A DNA stretch of 30,869 bases, taken from positions 1-30,869 of the IMG/VR virus record IMGVR_UViG_3300037628_000508. One strand, given 5' to 3'. This document shows, piece by piece, positions 1 to 6,259 of this stretch. Below the pieces are notes generated by a model, which saw only the letters and a list, made by a program, of their open reading frames with translations, was not told the DNA's origin and made no database searches. This DNA is from a virus. The position numbers were made by a program, and so were the translations under genes. Numbering within the stretch: position 1 is the first letter of the stretch; every line of letters starts with the position of its first letter.

Positions 1-1
1 G

Positions 2-103
2 TTGACGAAAGCGTTCAAGTTCGCCCTGGGCCTCGCGCGGGCTAAACCCCACCATACCCCTCAATGTGGGCGCGGCCGGGGCGATTCAGTGAGGGAATGT
101 TAG
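2..103 (+). CDS. possible 3' end of an upstream gene (partial)
   Basis: This frame is open from the left edge and ends at TAG 101-103, giving 33 residues ending in Arg-Glu-Cys. The product has no recognisable motif. The last codons (GAA TGT TAG) coincide with the first copy of the GGGAATGTTAG repeat, exactly as in the gene ending at 1489. That parallel is the main reason to list it. It could equally be a chance open frame in a GC-rich stretch. Confidence 0.25.
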   Translation: MTKAFKFALGLARAKPHHTPQCGRGRGDSVREC

Positions 104-160
104 ATGTGCACCTACTCGGCTCGGGGGAATGTTAGCAAACTGAGCCTGCGGGAATGTTAG
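93..160 (+). repeat. three direct copies of GGGAATGTTAG
   Basis: Exact 11-bp copies lie at 93-103, 125-135 and 150-160, spaced 32 and 25 bp. Two more copies occur at 1479-1489 and 1505-1515. Both clusters end shortly before a gene whose start codon directly follows GGATAGGG. The arrangement suggests a protein-binding or promoter element controlling both genes. The binding protein is unknown; the short HTH protein at 1540 is one candidate. Confidence 0.75.
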
Positions 161-168
161 CAATAGTA

Positions 169-176
169 GGATAGGG
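169..176 (+). promoter_or_regulatory. GGATAGGG box touching the start codon
   Basis: GGATAGGG lies immediately before the ATG at 177, where a Shine-Dalgarno sequence would be too close to work. The same octamer precedes the ATG at 1540 by 1 nt. It resembles in concept the start-associated sequences of cluster K mycobacteriophages, which also contain GGATAGG, but no relationship is shown. Confidence 0.4.
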
Positions 177-371
177 ATGGAACACGCATACGAACCTGTC
201 ACAGACCTGGAATCCCACAAAAAGCGGCACGAGTATCTACACAGGAGGCTGGATGAACTTCTGGCCGACTGGATCGACCACACCGGGGGGCTTCCTTCGG
301 AGTGCAGCCTGGACGCATTTCTGAAGTGGGCCTACGAGCAGACGGAGAACCCGACAGGACCGCACGAATGA
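177..371 (+). CDS. small hypothetical protein
   Basis: The 64-aa product is charged and mostly helical, with heptad-like spacing around residues 12-32 and no membrane segment. I do not recognise a family. The start follows three GGGAATGTTAG repeats and a GGATAGGG box, so the gene probably heads a transcription unit. Its TGA lies 47 bp before the preferred start of the next gene, or overlaps an alternative ATG at 368 as ATGA. No canonical Shine-Dalgarno is visible. Confidence 0.6.
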   Translation: MEHAYEPVTDLESHKKRHEYLHRRLDELLADWIDHTGGLPSECSLDAFLKWAYEQTENPTGPHE

Positions 372-418
372 CAGGCGGGCCTGGCTTTGTATTTTCGAGG
401 GAGGAAGCGGAGGGGGCC

Positions 419-634
419 ATGCCCAACGGGACGCTGGTAGAGAAGCAAAATACTGAAGCGGGAGACGGTCACCCGGATGGAGAGCGAGGAGAGATCGTAG
501 GAAGTATGGGACCGCTGGATGATCCGGTCCTGGGGTGTCGGTACGGGTATTTCGTGATGTGGGATGGAACGCCAGGGATTCCGGTGTTTGTGATGGAAAC
601 CAAGGTCAAGAAGTACGAAACCAAGCTCAAATGA
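419..634 (+). CDS. conserved small phage protein, unknown function
   Basis: The 71-aa product contains NGTLVEKQN, GDGHPDG, GSMGPLDDP and YGYFVMWDGTPGIPVFV. From memory this resembles a widespread small phage and prophage protein of unknown role that begins near the (N/V)GTxVEKxN element. I chose ATG 419 because a GGAGGGGG tract precedes it and the conserved part begins there. ATG 368, overlapping the previous stop as ATGA, would add 17 residues. The TGA overlaps the next start (ATG 631) as ATGA, indicating translational coupling. Confidence 0.7.
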   Translation: MPNGTLVEKQNTEAGDGHPDGERGEIVGSMGPLDDPVLGCRYGYFVMWDGTPGIPVFVMETKVKKYETKLK

Positions 635-759
635 GAATCAACATCACTCTGCTCCTTTGGTTCCTTCTGCTGGTTCTGTCGAGTGCCGGGATTTGGTGTC
701 CTGCACCCGATATTAAAACACCTGAATCGGATATTAAAATGCGGATTGGAGATATTTGA
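631..759 (+). CDS. short single-span membrane or exported peptide
   Basis: The 42-aa product has a short polar N terminus (MRIN), a strongly hydrophobic stretch at about residues 5-23 and a hydrophilic tail. A Cys follows the hydrophobic stretch but does not fit a good lipobox. ATG 631 overlaps the previous stop as ATGA, and the next gene starts immediately after the stop. Small phage proteins of this shape can be exported or membrane-anchored, for example in lysis, but nothing specific supports that here. Confidence 0.5.
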   Translation: MRINITLLLWFLLLVLSSAGIWCPAPDIKTPESDIKMRIGDI

Positions 760-963
760 ATGTACCTTGTGGTCGTGTATGAGGATGGGAAGTGCAAGAA
801 GATTCGCTTGCCGATGCCAGTGGTAGTGACGGAGGGGAAGAACCTGGACAAGATCAAATGTGCCAACGGGACCGAATATTTCTTCACCAAGGAGGGGTAC
901 TATGACGGGTGGGGTCGCTCAATGACGGGTGATCCGGACAAGCTCGAAGTAATTGACCCGTAA
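760..963 (+). CDS. small hypothetical protein
   Basis: The 67-aa product starts with a likely beta strand (MYLVVVYEDGK) and continues with alternating strands and turns. It has two cysteines and no known motif. The ATG directly follows the upstream TGA, so translation is probably coupled. Its stop codon lies in the AAGGAGG region that serves as ribosome binding site for the next gene. Confidence 0.6.
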   Translation: MYLVVVYEDGKCKKIRLPMPVVVTEGKNLDKIKCANGTEYFFTKEGYYDGWGRSMTGDPDKLEVIDP

Positions 964-973
964 GGAGGACGAT

Positions 974-1159
974 ATGGAATTGAAAGATCGACTGACTCTC
1001 TTGGTGGACAAGGATGGCGACGACTGTATCCCTCAGTTGATGCTGGAACAGATACTCCAGCTCGAGCGGCTGAATGAGAACCTGGAGCGGGGGATAGTGA
1101 CTTACCAGGGGGGGGATGCTGAAGACGTGGAGGAGGAAGCCCCCCGGGATTTCGAGTGA
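974..1159 (+). CDS. small acidic coiled-coil protein
   Basis: The 61-aa product has an acidic C terminus and a central leucine-rich helix at about residues 22-42 (LEQILQLERLNENLE) likely to dimerise. ATG 974 is preferred over the in-frame start at 953 because AAGGAGG at 962-968 is ideally spaced. It is the last gene of the first small-gene cluster; about 95 bp of repeat-containing non-coding sequence follow. The function is unknown. Confidence 0.65.
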   Translation: MELKDRLTLLVDKDGDDCIPQLMLEQILQLERLNENLERGIVTYQGGDAEDVEEEAPRDFE

Positions 1160-1191
1160 ATATCACATAATTGTTATATCCCCGGTGAATC

Positions 1192-1247
1192 CTGGCAAAT
1201 ATGGGTAAAAACGGGAATTTGTGCGGGGAAAGCTGGCAAATATGGGT
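1192..1247 (+). repeat. two direct copies of CTGGCAAATATGGGT
   Basis: Exact 15-bp copies lie at 1192-1206 and 1233-1247, 41 bp apart, in the non-coding gap before the gene at 1256. The flanks are also similar (GGTGAATCCTGG before the first and GGTGAAACCTGG after the second). Tandem placement about four helical turns apart just before a gene suggests a regulatory element or a translation-related leader. Confidence 0.65.
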
Positions 1248-1255
1248 GAAACCTG

Positions 1256-1489
1256 GTGAAAATCGCTTACCTGGAAGACCTGGAGGACGCGGCTGCTAAG
1301 GGTTGTCAAACCCCTGGCTGTGACCACAAGCACGCTGGCCCTCTGTACCTCCATGCCTTCTGCCACGAATACACTGGCATGTCCGTCAGTTTTGAGTTCG
1401 GGAACAACTATCTCACTGTCGCTTGCTCCAGGTGCGAGAAGGAAGTGATCCGGATCCAGATTGAGTCGAAGGGGAGAGGGGAATGTTAG
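1256..1489 (+). CDS. small putative zinc-binding phage protein
   Basis: The 77-aa product carries CQTPGCDHKH, LYLHAFCHE and CSRC, a Cys/His set able to bind zinc. From memory this is a common small phage protein of unknown function. Translation probably starts at GTG 1256, just after the CTGGCAAATATGGGT repeats; no strong Shine-Dalgarno is visible, so the start is uncertain. The final codons Glu-Cys-stop are part of a GGGAATGTTAG repeat, so coding and possible regulatory sequence overlap. Confidence 0.6.
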   Translation: MKIAYLEDLEDAAAKGCQTPGCDHKHAGPLYLHAFCHEYTGMSVSFEFGNNYLTVACSRCEKEVIRIQIESKGRGEC

Positions 1490-1515
1490 ATCCATTCTCC
1501 AACGGGGAATGTTAG
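1479..1515 (+). repeat. two direct copies of GGGAATGTTAG
   Basis: Copies lie at 1479-1489 (covering the stop codon of the preceding gene) and 1505-1515, 26 bp apart. They precede the HTH gene at 1540 and repeat the architecture seen at 93-176. Autoregulation by the HTH protein is a reasonable but untested inference. Confidence 0.75.
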
Positions 1516-1530
1516 ACCGCTTAGCTGAGA

Positions 1531-1538
1531 GGATAGGG
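1531..1538 (+). promoter_or_regulatory. GGATAGGG box before the HTH gene
   Basis: The octamer ends 1 nt before ATG 1540. Other exact copies at 169, 12911, 22695 and 24822 lie in or at the edge of intergenic gaps, more often than expected by chance for an 8-mer in 31 kb. Confidence 0.4.
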
Positions 1539-1539
1539 A

Positions 1540-1767
1540 ATGAAAATCACGAAAAGGCTGCTCAGACTACAGAAAAGGACCAAATGGAGTTGGGAGAGGA
1601 TGTGTCGGGAAATGCACCGCATCAACGGTGAGGAAGGCCCATCCCACACGACTCTCTTCCGGTATGCCAACAAAAGAGTCGCTCGGCCGAACAAACTCAC
1701 TCTGCGCTGGATTGAGAGCGCGATCGACGGGATTGAGGCTGAGTTGGTGAAGAAGGAGGTCGGATGA
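1540..1767 (+). CDS. short helix-turn-helix DNA-binding protein (Cro-like candidate)
   Basis: The 75-aa basic product reads as a compact helical domain: helix at about residues 3-13, helix 17-27 (WERMCREMHRI), turn, probable recognition helix 34-45 (SHTTLFRYANKR) and a last helix at about 54-70. This matches the shape of small phage HTH regulators of the Cro/C1 type, although no classic motif is perfect. It lies behind two GGGAATGTTAG repeats and a GGATAGGG box. Its TGA overlaps the next ATG as ATGA. Likely role: a regulator of early transcription (inference). Confidence 0.55.
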   Translation: MKITKRLLRLQKRTKWSWERMCREMHRINGEEGPSHTTLFRYANKRVARPNKLTLRWIESAIDGIEAELVKKEVG

Positions 1768-2102
1768 ATTTAGCCAAAGACCTGACAACCGAAGAGTGCT
1801 ACAAGCCTGCCCTGGAGATAACCGATCCCGACAAGGCCAAGGAATATCTGGAAGCTCTCATCGAAAGAAGCATGGAGCATTTCGACAACAGCCGAGAGGA
1901 AGCGGAGCGCATCGAGAAAGGGAACCTGGGGTACTACAGTGGCTACTACGGAACGGAAGCCATGATCCGGGTCCACAAACTGTTCGACTGCGAGCATCCC
2001 GTATTCGGTAAAGTGGAATCGGCTGACGACTTACCATCCGCTGAAGAGATCTTTGAAATGGGTAGGAAGTGGGCCGAGGAGTCTGGGATAGGCTCGTCAT
2101 GA
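1764..2102 (+). CDS. conserved hypothetical phage protein
   Basis: The 112-aa product is acidic and helical, with an N-terminal DLTTEECYKPALEI element, a charged helix (SREEAERIEKGNLGYYSGYY), CEHPVFG and a C-terminal SAEEIFEMGRKWAEE helix. I recall similar proteins in many uncultured phages, without a function. It starts inside the previous stop (ATGA), so it is co-translated with the HTH protein, which hints at a related early role. Confidence 0.65.
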   Translation: MNLAKDLTTEECYKPALEITDPDKAKEYLEALIERSMEHFDNSREEAERIEKGNLGYYSGYYGTEAMIRVHKLFDCEHPVFGKVESADDLPSAEEIFEMGRKWAEESGIGSS

Positions 2103-2104
2103 CG

Positions 2105-2129
2105 TATAATTCAGTACAGACGCCTGTAC
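2105..2129 (+). promoter_or_regulatory. TATAAT followed by near-palindrome GTACAGACGCCTGTAC
   Basis: A perfect TATAAT at 2105-2110 is followed at 2114-2129 by a 16-bp dyad (GTACAG/CTGTAC arms, 4-bp spacer), one base before ATG 2131. This layout resembles a -10 box with an operator over the transcription start. No convincing -35 is present, and no Shine-Dalgarno precedes the ATG. The same 16-mer occurs on the opposite strand orientation at 17520 and 27916. Confidence 0.45.
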
Positions 2130-2130
2130 C

Positions 2131-3087
2131 ATGAACCTGAAAGACCTCCTTCCAAGCGACGACCTGGATGAGATGTTCGCGCTCCTGGATGCAAAGGACC
2201 ATTGGCTCCTTCTGATCGTTGATTTCCTACCTGTCACAGCGATCATAGGAGCATTATCCAAAATGATGCTTCACCCGCCCAAGTCCTACCGTGTGAAAGG
2301 CCTGCCTCCGGTAATTGCCCTTCCGAAAAGAGACATATCCACGAAGGCTCTGGCCGGGATCATGAGTACGGCCGGGGGGGGTCCGATTCCGGAAGAACTC
2401 CTCCAGCGAATGATAGGGGACCGGAGCGTGATCCTGTGCGCGGAGCCCAAGTCGCTTCAGTTGGGAATTGAATCCATGGAAAGGTTCATGAAGCTGCACC
2501 GGGAGTGGAAGACGGAGAGGTACGGAATCCAGCTGTTCTTCATCACCAACCGGCTCTACAAGGAAGATTACGAATCGGCCATGGATTTCTTGGCCTGGCT
2601 GCTGGCCGGCGTGGTCTGCTACACGGCCAACGACAAATATAAAACAGATGTGGAGATCGTGACGAACATTGCCGAACAGGTCTGGCACGGAGCCACTGGA
2701 GGAGGTAAAGAGAAGGCAGATAAGACCGCCAAGGCGATCAAAGATCAGAGTCCCCACATGGAAGAATCCCTGAAGGTCCTGGATGGCGTGGCGCAGGACC
2801 TGGAGGCCAAGGATCGGGCCATCTGCGTCTTGCACCAATGGATGAGGGCCGACGTGCTTCCCTCAGAGTGTGCACAGTGGGCTGCATCGAACATGGGGTT
2901 GTGCCTGACGCTGCTTGGAGGGGATCTCAATGGACAGATCGCGGAGGTCTCCGAAAAGATCCTGGTCCGGATCCGGGACAGAACTTTTGCGACGAACCTC
3001 TGGGTGAAGCAGCGGACCTCAGTTCCCCTTGAGAAATTGGGTGGACCCCTTGACGAGCGTCAGAAAATAGAACCAGACAAAGATTAA
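2131..3087 (+). CDS. large hypothetical protein, unknown function
   Basis: The 318-aa product is not recognised. The N-terminal part has a hydrophobic stretch at about residues 26-45 (LLLIVDFLPVTAIIGALSKMM) that may be a buried helix or a membrane span. A mixed alpha/beta middle follows (SVILCAEPKS, GIQLFFITNRLY, a hydrophobic FLAWLLAGVVCY). A Gly-rich GATGGGKEKADK lies near residue 190, but it lacks the spacing and Ser/Thr of a Walker A loop. The C-terminal half is helical. It has its own upstream dyad and is followed by the holin candidate. Confidence 0.6.
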   Translation: MNLKDLLPSDDLDEMFALLDAKDHWLLLIVDFLPVTAIIGALSKMMLHPPKSYRVKGLPPVIALPKRDISTKALAGIMSTAGGGPIPEELLQRMIGDRSVILCAEPKSLQLGIESMERFMKLHREWKTERYGIQLFFITNRLYKEDYESAMDFLAWLLAGVVCYTANDKYKTDVEIVTNIAEQVWHGATGGGKEKADKTAKAIKDQSPHMEESLKVLDGVAQDLEAKDRAICVLHQWMRADVLPSECAQWAASNMGLCLTLLGGDLNGQIAEVSEKILVRIRDRTFATNLWVKQRTSVPLEKLGGPLDERQKIEPDKD

Positions 3088-3108
3088 CCACCAAAAAGGA
3101 GGTAAATC

Positions 3109-3333
3109 ATGGAAGGACTTTTGAAATGGATTGCAGCTAGGCTGAAGGAGCCGAGCAGCTACCAAGGCATTGCGACTATCCTCACGGCCGCAGGGATCTT
3201 TCTATCCCCTGAGCTGTGGCTTGGGATCGGTACAGCGGGTGCTGCCATTGTCGGCCTCATTCAGCTGATCAAGAAGGAACTGCAACCGCCGCCACCGCCC
3301 ATGCGTCCAGGAGGCCCAGGAGGGACCGTATGA
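3109..3333 (+). CDS. holin-like two-helix membrane protein
   Basis: The 74-aa product has an amphipathic charged N terminus (WIAARLKEPSSY), two hydrophobic segments at about residues 18-32 and 36-53, a basic IKKE turn and a proline-rich tail. Size, the KEPSSYxG start and the LSPELW linker match small phage holins that pierce the inner membrane to trigger lysis. An excellent AAGGAGG lies 7 nt upstream. The stop overlaps the next start (ATGA), coupling it to the exported FN3 protein. No endolysin is recognised beside it. Confidence 0.65.
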   Translation: MEGLLKWIAARLKEPSSYQGIATILTAAGIFLSPELWLGIGTAGAAIVGLIQLIKKELQPPPPPMRPGGPGGTV

Positions 3334-3821
3334 GAAAGCTATTACTTCTGCTTTTCTTTGTAAGCTGTCCAGCGTTTGGGCAAGGGCAACAGATTCAATT
3401 TCCAGCTCCGCTCTTTTGGGACGCGAACACAGATGGGGTGACAGTAGAGTATGGGGCGTACAGTTCCTCGACCTCATGCACGGACCCGAATCCGAGTCCA
3501 GCAAACTGCGTGGCCTTCACCAAGGTAGCGACGGTTTCTCATACTCCGCTGACTATCTGCACTCCCGACTGCATCACCTGGACCGATCCCGGTCCGGTCG
3601 TGTTCGACCAAAGCACGTTCTATCGTGTAACGGCTTTGAACAGCAGCGGGAATGAAAGCGCGTTCTCGGATGAACTGGAGCTCATCTGGCTGGAACCGAC
3701 ACCTGATGTTCCGGGTAAACCTAGAACAACCACCACGCTCACTTTCATCATTCGAGAGAACGGGCCACAGGTGGATGAGGTCGTTGGGCAATTCGTCAGA
3801 GGTTTGAGAACATCGCCCTAG
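3330..3821 (+). CDS. exported FN3-like protein with signal peptide
   Basis: The 163-aa product begins with a textbook signal peptide (MRKLLLLLFFVSCPAFG). A Cys at residue 13 leaves a lipoprotein possible, but the lipobox is imperfect. The rest is beta-rich and ends its domain with YRVTALNSSGNESAFSDE, typical of the last strands of a fibronectin type III fold. Two close Cys pairs suggest disulfides. Coupled to the holin candidate by ATGA, it may act in the periplasm or envelope, in lysis or in surface interactions (inference). Confidence 0.65.
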   Translation: MRKLLLLLFFVSCPAFGQGQQIQFPAPLFWDANTDGVTVEYGAYSSSTSCTDPNPSPANCVAFTKVATVSHTPLTICTPDCITWTDPGPVVFDQSTFYRVTALNSSGNESAFSDELELIWLEPTPDVPGKPRTTTTLTFIIRENGPQVDEVVGQFVRGLRTSP

Positions 3822-3822
3822 C

Positions 3823-3840
3823 TGTCAATTATAATTGACA
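3823..3840. promoter_or_regulatory. 18-bp perfect palindrome TGTCAATTATAATTGACA
   Basis: A perfect 18-bp inverted repeat starts 1 bp after the stop codon of the preceding gene. It shares its TTGACA arm with the first unit of the tandem repeats that follow. It looks like an operator for a dimeric repressor or activator. Confidence 0.65.
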
Positions 3841-3886
3841 ACTTGAAGTCGGTTTATTGTCAACTTCGAGTCGGTTGATTGACAAC
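3835..3886 (+). repeat. 22-bp tandem repeats (iteron-like), 2.4 copies
   Basis: Units start at 3835, 3857 and 3879 with exact 22-bp spacing. Each begins TTGACAAC or TTGTCAAC; the first two continue through CTT(G/C)(A/G)AGTCGGTT. The period is close to two helical turns, so bound proteins would lie on one face. Iterons of replication origins and clustered operators both look like this. No replication initiator is recognised in the window. Confidence 0.7.
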
Positions 3887-3896
3887 TATTTTCATG

Positions 3897-3934
3897 GGGG
3901 GTCCTGGGGACCCCCTCTTAAATTCTTTTAACGA
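3897..3934 (+). terminator. GC-rich hairpin GGGGGTCC/GGACCCCC followed by AT-rich tract
   Basis: An 8-bp perfect stem (3897-3904 with 3908-3915) closes a 3-nt loop and is followed by TCTTAAATTCTTTT. It probably ends transcription of the lysis-type genes upstream. The T-tract is broken, so efficiency is uncertain. Confidence 0.55.
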
Positions 3935-4089
3935 CATACACACACGCCTGTGGTAGTATCCCCGGTGGGAGTCACTCACGGTTATTGTTCACGCAGACCG
4001 TGTCCGGGACTTCACAGGTAGGGGAGTCGTCGGGGGTGAGAGTTCGGCGGCTCCCCGTTATATCGCCAAAATCGTTCAAAGGAGTGGAT
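3935..4089 (+). other. non-coding leader before the 4090 operon
   Basis: About 155 bp without a credible gene. It begins with alternating CACA motifs (ACACACACGCCTGTGG) and ends with AAAGGAG before ATG 4090. No clear -35/-10 pair is visible, although a promoter is expected here because a terminator-like hairpin lies upstream. Confidence 0.4.
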
Positions 4090-4401
4090 ATGGGATTGAG
4101 CGAATCAGACCTTACGGCAGCAAAAGAATCAGGGTCGATCGAACTCGTCACGAAGCACTTGTTCCAAGTTGCGGAGGAGTTGGAAAAACAGACCGAGGCT
4201 TTTACGAAAAGGATGGGGCCGATCCTCAGAGAGCGTAATCCTGAAATTGAAGAGGACAGGGCAAAGATGGTCCCCGCCAACATTCATATCTCACCCGTCA
4301 CTGGCAAGTGCGCCCTGGCCGTTGAGTTGGTGACGGTCTTTCAGAAACTGCGACTGGTCGAAATACAGAACGAAGCGATTTTGAGAAACCTGGACCTCTA
4401 A
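4090..4401 (+). CDS. small helical hypothetical protein
   Basis: The 103-aa product (from ATG 4090) has a charged helix at about residues 18-46 (ELVTKHLFQVAEELEKQTEAF) and a second helix at the end (KLRLVEIQNEAILRNLDL). I chose ATG 4090 because AAAGGAG lies 6 nt upstream and sequence 5' of it lacks coding character; an in-frame ATG at 3985 exists. Its TAA overlaps the next ATG (TAATG), so the pair is co-translated. The function is unknown. Confidence 0.6.
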   Translation: MGLSESDLTAAKESGSIELVTKHLFQVAEELEKQTEAFTKRMGPILRERNPEIEEDRAKMVPANIHISPVTGKCALAVELVTVFQKLRLVEIQNEAILRNLDL

Positions 4402-4877
4402 TGGGCCGCTATGCTTCCAACACCAAAGTCTCATCCGAGAAGTCCCGAAACGAAATTGAACGGACTCTTCAGCGATATGGGGCTAGTGGGTTCGGGTTCT
4501 GGATCGAGGACAACAAGGCTCTTGTCCAATTCCAGATCGAGAACCTCAAAATCGCCTTTAACCTTCCCATGCCTGATCGCAAGAGCGAGGAATTTACCAT
4601 GAGCAGCCATGAAAACGACTGGCAGCGTAAGCCCCTGGCAGCGGAGACCGCTCATAAGCGTTGGGAGCAAGCCTGTCGGCAGCGGTGGAGAGCCCTGGCC
4701 CTCGTCATAAAGGCGAAGCTGGAGGCTATAGATTCCGGGATCAGCACCTTTCAAGAGGAGTTCATGGCCCACATCATGCTACCCGATGGGGTGACCGTGG
4801 GCGAAAAGCTGGTCCCGGGACTGACCGAACTGATGGAAACGGGCAAAATGACCAATAAACTACTCACCGGAAAATAG
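4401..4877 (+). CDS. conserved hypothetical phage protein (MGRYAxNT family)
   Basis: The 158-aa product starts MGRYASNTKVSSEKSRNEIE and continues with RTLQRYGASGF, a central PMPDR motif, and a C-terminal region with WEQACRQRWRALALVIKAKLEAI, FMAHIMLPDG and TVGE. I recall this block order from a family found in many phages and prophages, with no assigned function. The product is hydrophilic, probably cytoplasmic, and coupled to the preceding gene by TAATG. Confidence 0.75.
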   Translation: MGRYASNTKVSSEKSRNEIERTLQRYGASGFGFWIEDNKALVQFQIENLKIAFNLPMPDRKSEEFTMSSHENDWQRKPLAAETAHKRWEQACRQRWRALALVIKAKLEAIDSGISTFQEEFMAHIMLPDGVTVGEKLVPGLTELMETGKMTNKLLTGK

Positions 4878-4878
4878 T

Positions 4879-4977
4879 ATGATGAACGTGGCCGCTTCAT
4901 TTCGTTTGGACCTTCTCTCCTCCAGTCAGAAAGCCCAACGAGTGTTTACATCGACACACCCCGAAGCGGCCACTTAA
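4879..4977 (+). CDS. possible 32-aa peptide inside an inverted repeat
   Basis: An open frame of 32 codons starts 1 nt after the preceding stop (ATGATG) and ends at TAA 4975-4977. No Shine-Dalgarno is evident. It spans both arms of the 11-bp inverted repeat described next, so the frame could be a by-product of a structural DNA or RNA element. Confidence 0.25.
   Translation: MMNVAASFRLDLLSSSQKAQRVFTSTHPEAAT
4888..4973. repeat. 11-bp inverted repeat GTGGCCGCTTC ... GAAGCGGCCAC
   Basis: Perfect arms at 4888-4898 and 4963-4973 are separated by 64 bp. A transcript could close a stem with a large loop. It lies between two genes and just before the Shine-Dalgarno of the gene at 4998, so an effect on translation or RNA stability is possible. 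Confidence 0.6.
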
Positions 4978-4997
4978 CCCCCAAAAAGGAGAACCAA

Positions 4998-5255
4998 ATG
5001 ACACCGACAGCAACCCTTGAGAAACCGAAACACACACTGGCTTTCATGGACATTAAAGAAGGGGACGTGAAGCTCCAGTGGGACCCAGACGACAAAGACG
5101 AGATCGCAGCAGCGCAGCTCACCTTCGACAAGCTGAAGAAGAAAGGCTACGCCTTCTTCAAGATGAACTTTGGAGGGAAGAAGGGCGAGAAGATATCCTC
5201 ATTCGACCCGCAGATTGAGAGCATCCTGGGAATCCCTCAAACCGTTGGAGGGTAG
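4998..5255 (+). CDS. conserved small phage protein
   Basis: The 85-aa product contains GDVKLQWDPDDKDEIAAAQ, FDKLKKKGYAFFKM, GKKGEKISSFDP and a C-terminal IPQTVGG. This resembles, from memory, a small protein common in phages and integrative elements (GDxKxxWDxDxxDEV and FDxxxxKGY blocks), of unknown function. It has an excellent ribosome binding site (AAAAAGGAGAACC). The GGAGGG near its 3' end can serve the TTG start of the next gene. Confidence 0.7.
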   Translation: MTPTATLEKPKHTLAFMDIKEGDVKLQWDPDDKDEIAAAQLTFDKLKKKGYAFFKMNFGGKKGEKISSFDPQIESILGIPQTVGG

Positions 5256-5257
5256 CC

Positions 5258-6259
5258 TTGGGCTTCTGGCAGAACTTACTCGGCTCAATGGGCGCAGGAG
5301 CCCTGTTTGGAGGGAAACGAGTGGCAGGTGATCATCCAGTTACTCCCGTAGGCGCAGCTGCTGGCGGGAATCTCAACCTCGCACAGTACACAACAGCGAC
5401 CACCAACAATCCCGGTACAGCGAACATTTCCTGGGATACTGGCGGGGCTCTGTCTGTGATGACCAACAACAACTTCTACATTGAGCCGGGAGCGAATGTG
5501 ACCATCCAGCCAGGGGCCTTGGGTGGATCTGCCACGATCAGGACCCACTATGACAACAACACAATGGACCGCCTGATCTACTTCGGCAACGGAACGAGGG
5601 GAGCTGGCACGGCGGATACCATCTTTACCAACGGGACAACGACCACAGCAGCTATACAGGACCTCCGTATCCATGAGCACGAATGGCGGATGCAGGAGAC
5701 CGCGAGACACGCGCAGCGGTATATCCAGGGCAGGATCAATGACCATCTGAATCAGCACATCGACAACCAACTTGGAGCGCAGCTTCAGGGACAGCCTCAA
5801 CAGAGATTCAACACGGACAACTATGAGGCCGCTCTGAATGCTCATGCTCTCCGTCAGCAAGCCGATATCTACCGTCCCTTCGGAGGCGGTTTGGTCGGTC
5901 GGCATCCCGCACCGCCCACTCTGGACACTCCCCGCGCTATTGCCGAGGTCCGCGGAAATAAACTCCTGAAGAATATCCTGGGCGATATCCTTCACCGGCA
6001 CTACGAAAAGCACGGATATGTGGACTTGCCGAGCATCCAAAAGCCAGGGGTAGGCTTTAGGCTCAGAGCGCACCGAAGAATTGGACTTCTGAAACAGGAC
6101 CGCCAGGGTAAATGGATCGAGCAGAAGGAGAGCCTCTGTATTCATGCTGCTGGCGGTTATTGGGTCGAGGGAGATCAGGTCGGTATCCACTACATGCTCT
6201 GTCAGTGTGACGAAACGAAACTCTGGAAACAGGCAATCGTTCATCGGGTAGCAGCATGA
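5258..6259 (+). CDS. hypothetical protein, possibly virion-associated
   Basis: The 333-aa product starts at TTG 5258, 2 nt after the previous stop, with GGAGGG about 8 nt upstream. Residues 10-150 are rich in Gly, Asn and Thr, as in virion or fibre-like proteins. Residues 155-215 are rich in Gln/His with a helical look. A more compact basic domain follows from about residue 230 (LLKNILGDILHRHYEKHGYVDL). I recognise no family. Its TGA overlaps the RHH gene start (ATGA). Confidence 0.6.
   Translation: MGFWQNLLGSMGAGALFGGKRVAGDHPVTPVGAAAGGNLNLAQYTTATTNNPGTANISWDTGGALSVMTNNNFYIEPGANVTIQPGALGGSATIRTHYDNNTMDRLIYFGNGTRGAGTADTIFTNGTTTTAAIQDLRIHEHEWRMQETARHAQRYIQGRINDHLNQHIDNQLGAQLQGQPQQRFNTDNYEAALNAHALRQQADIYRPFGGGLVGRHPAPPTLDTPRAIAEVRGNKLLKNILGDILHRHYEKHGYVDLPSIQKPGVGFRLRAHRRIGLLKQDRQGKWIEQKESLCIHAAGGYWVEGDQVGIHYMLCQCDETKLWKQAIVHRVAA

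Noticed and set aside
93-1515. CRISPR array made of the GGGAATGTTAG repeats
   Set aside because: Repeats are only 11 bp, spacing is irregular and the clusters are far apart with genes between.
2690-2725. ATP-binding P-loop in the 318-aa protein (GATGGGKEKADK)
   Set aside because: It lacks GxxxxGK(S/T) spacing and the Ser/Thr after Lys, and there is no Walker B partner.
3985-4089. N-terminal extension of the gene at 4090
   Set aside because: The extension lacks a ribosome binding site and coding character, while AAAGGAG is well placed before ATG 4090.
5285-6244. Long open frame on the minus strand (319 codons)
   Set aside because: It is fully antisense to the gene at 5258, has low-complexity composition and no ribosome binding site. 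The + strand gene has coupled starts and fits the operon.
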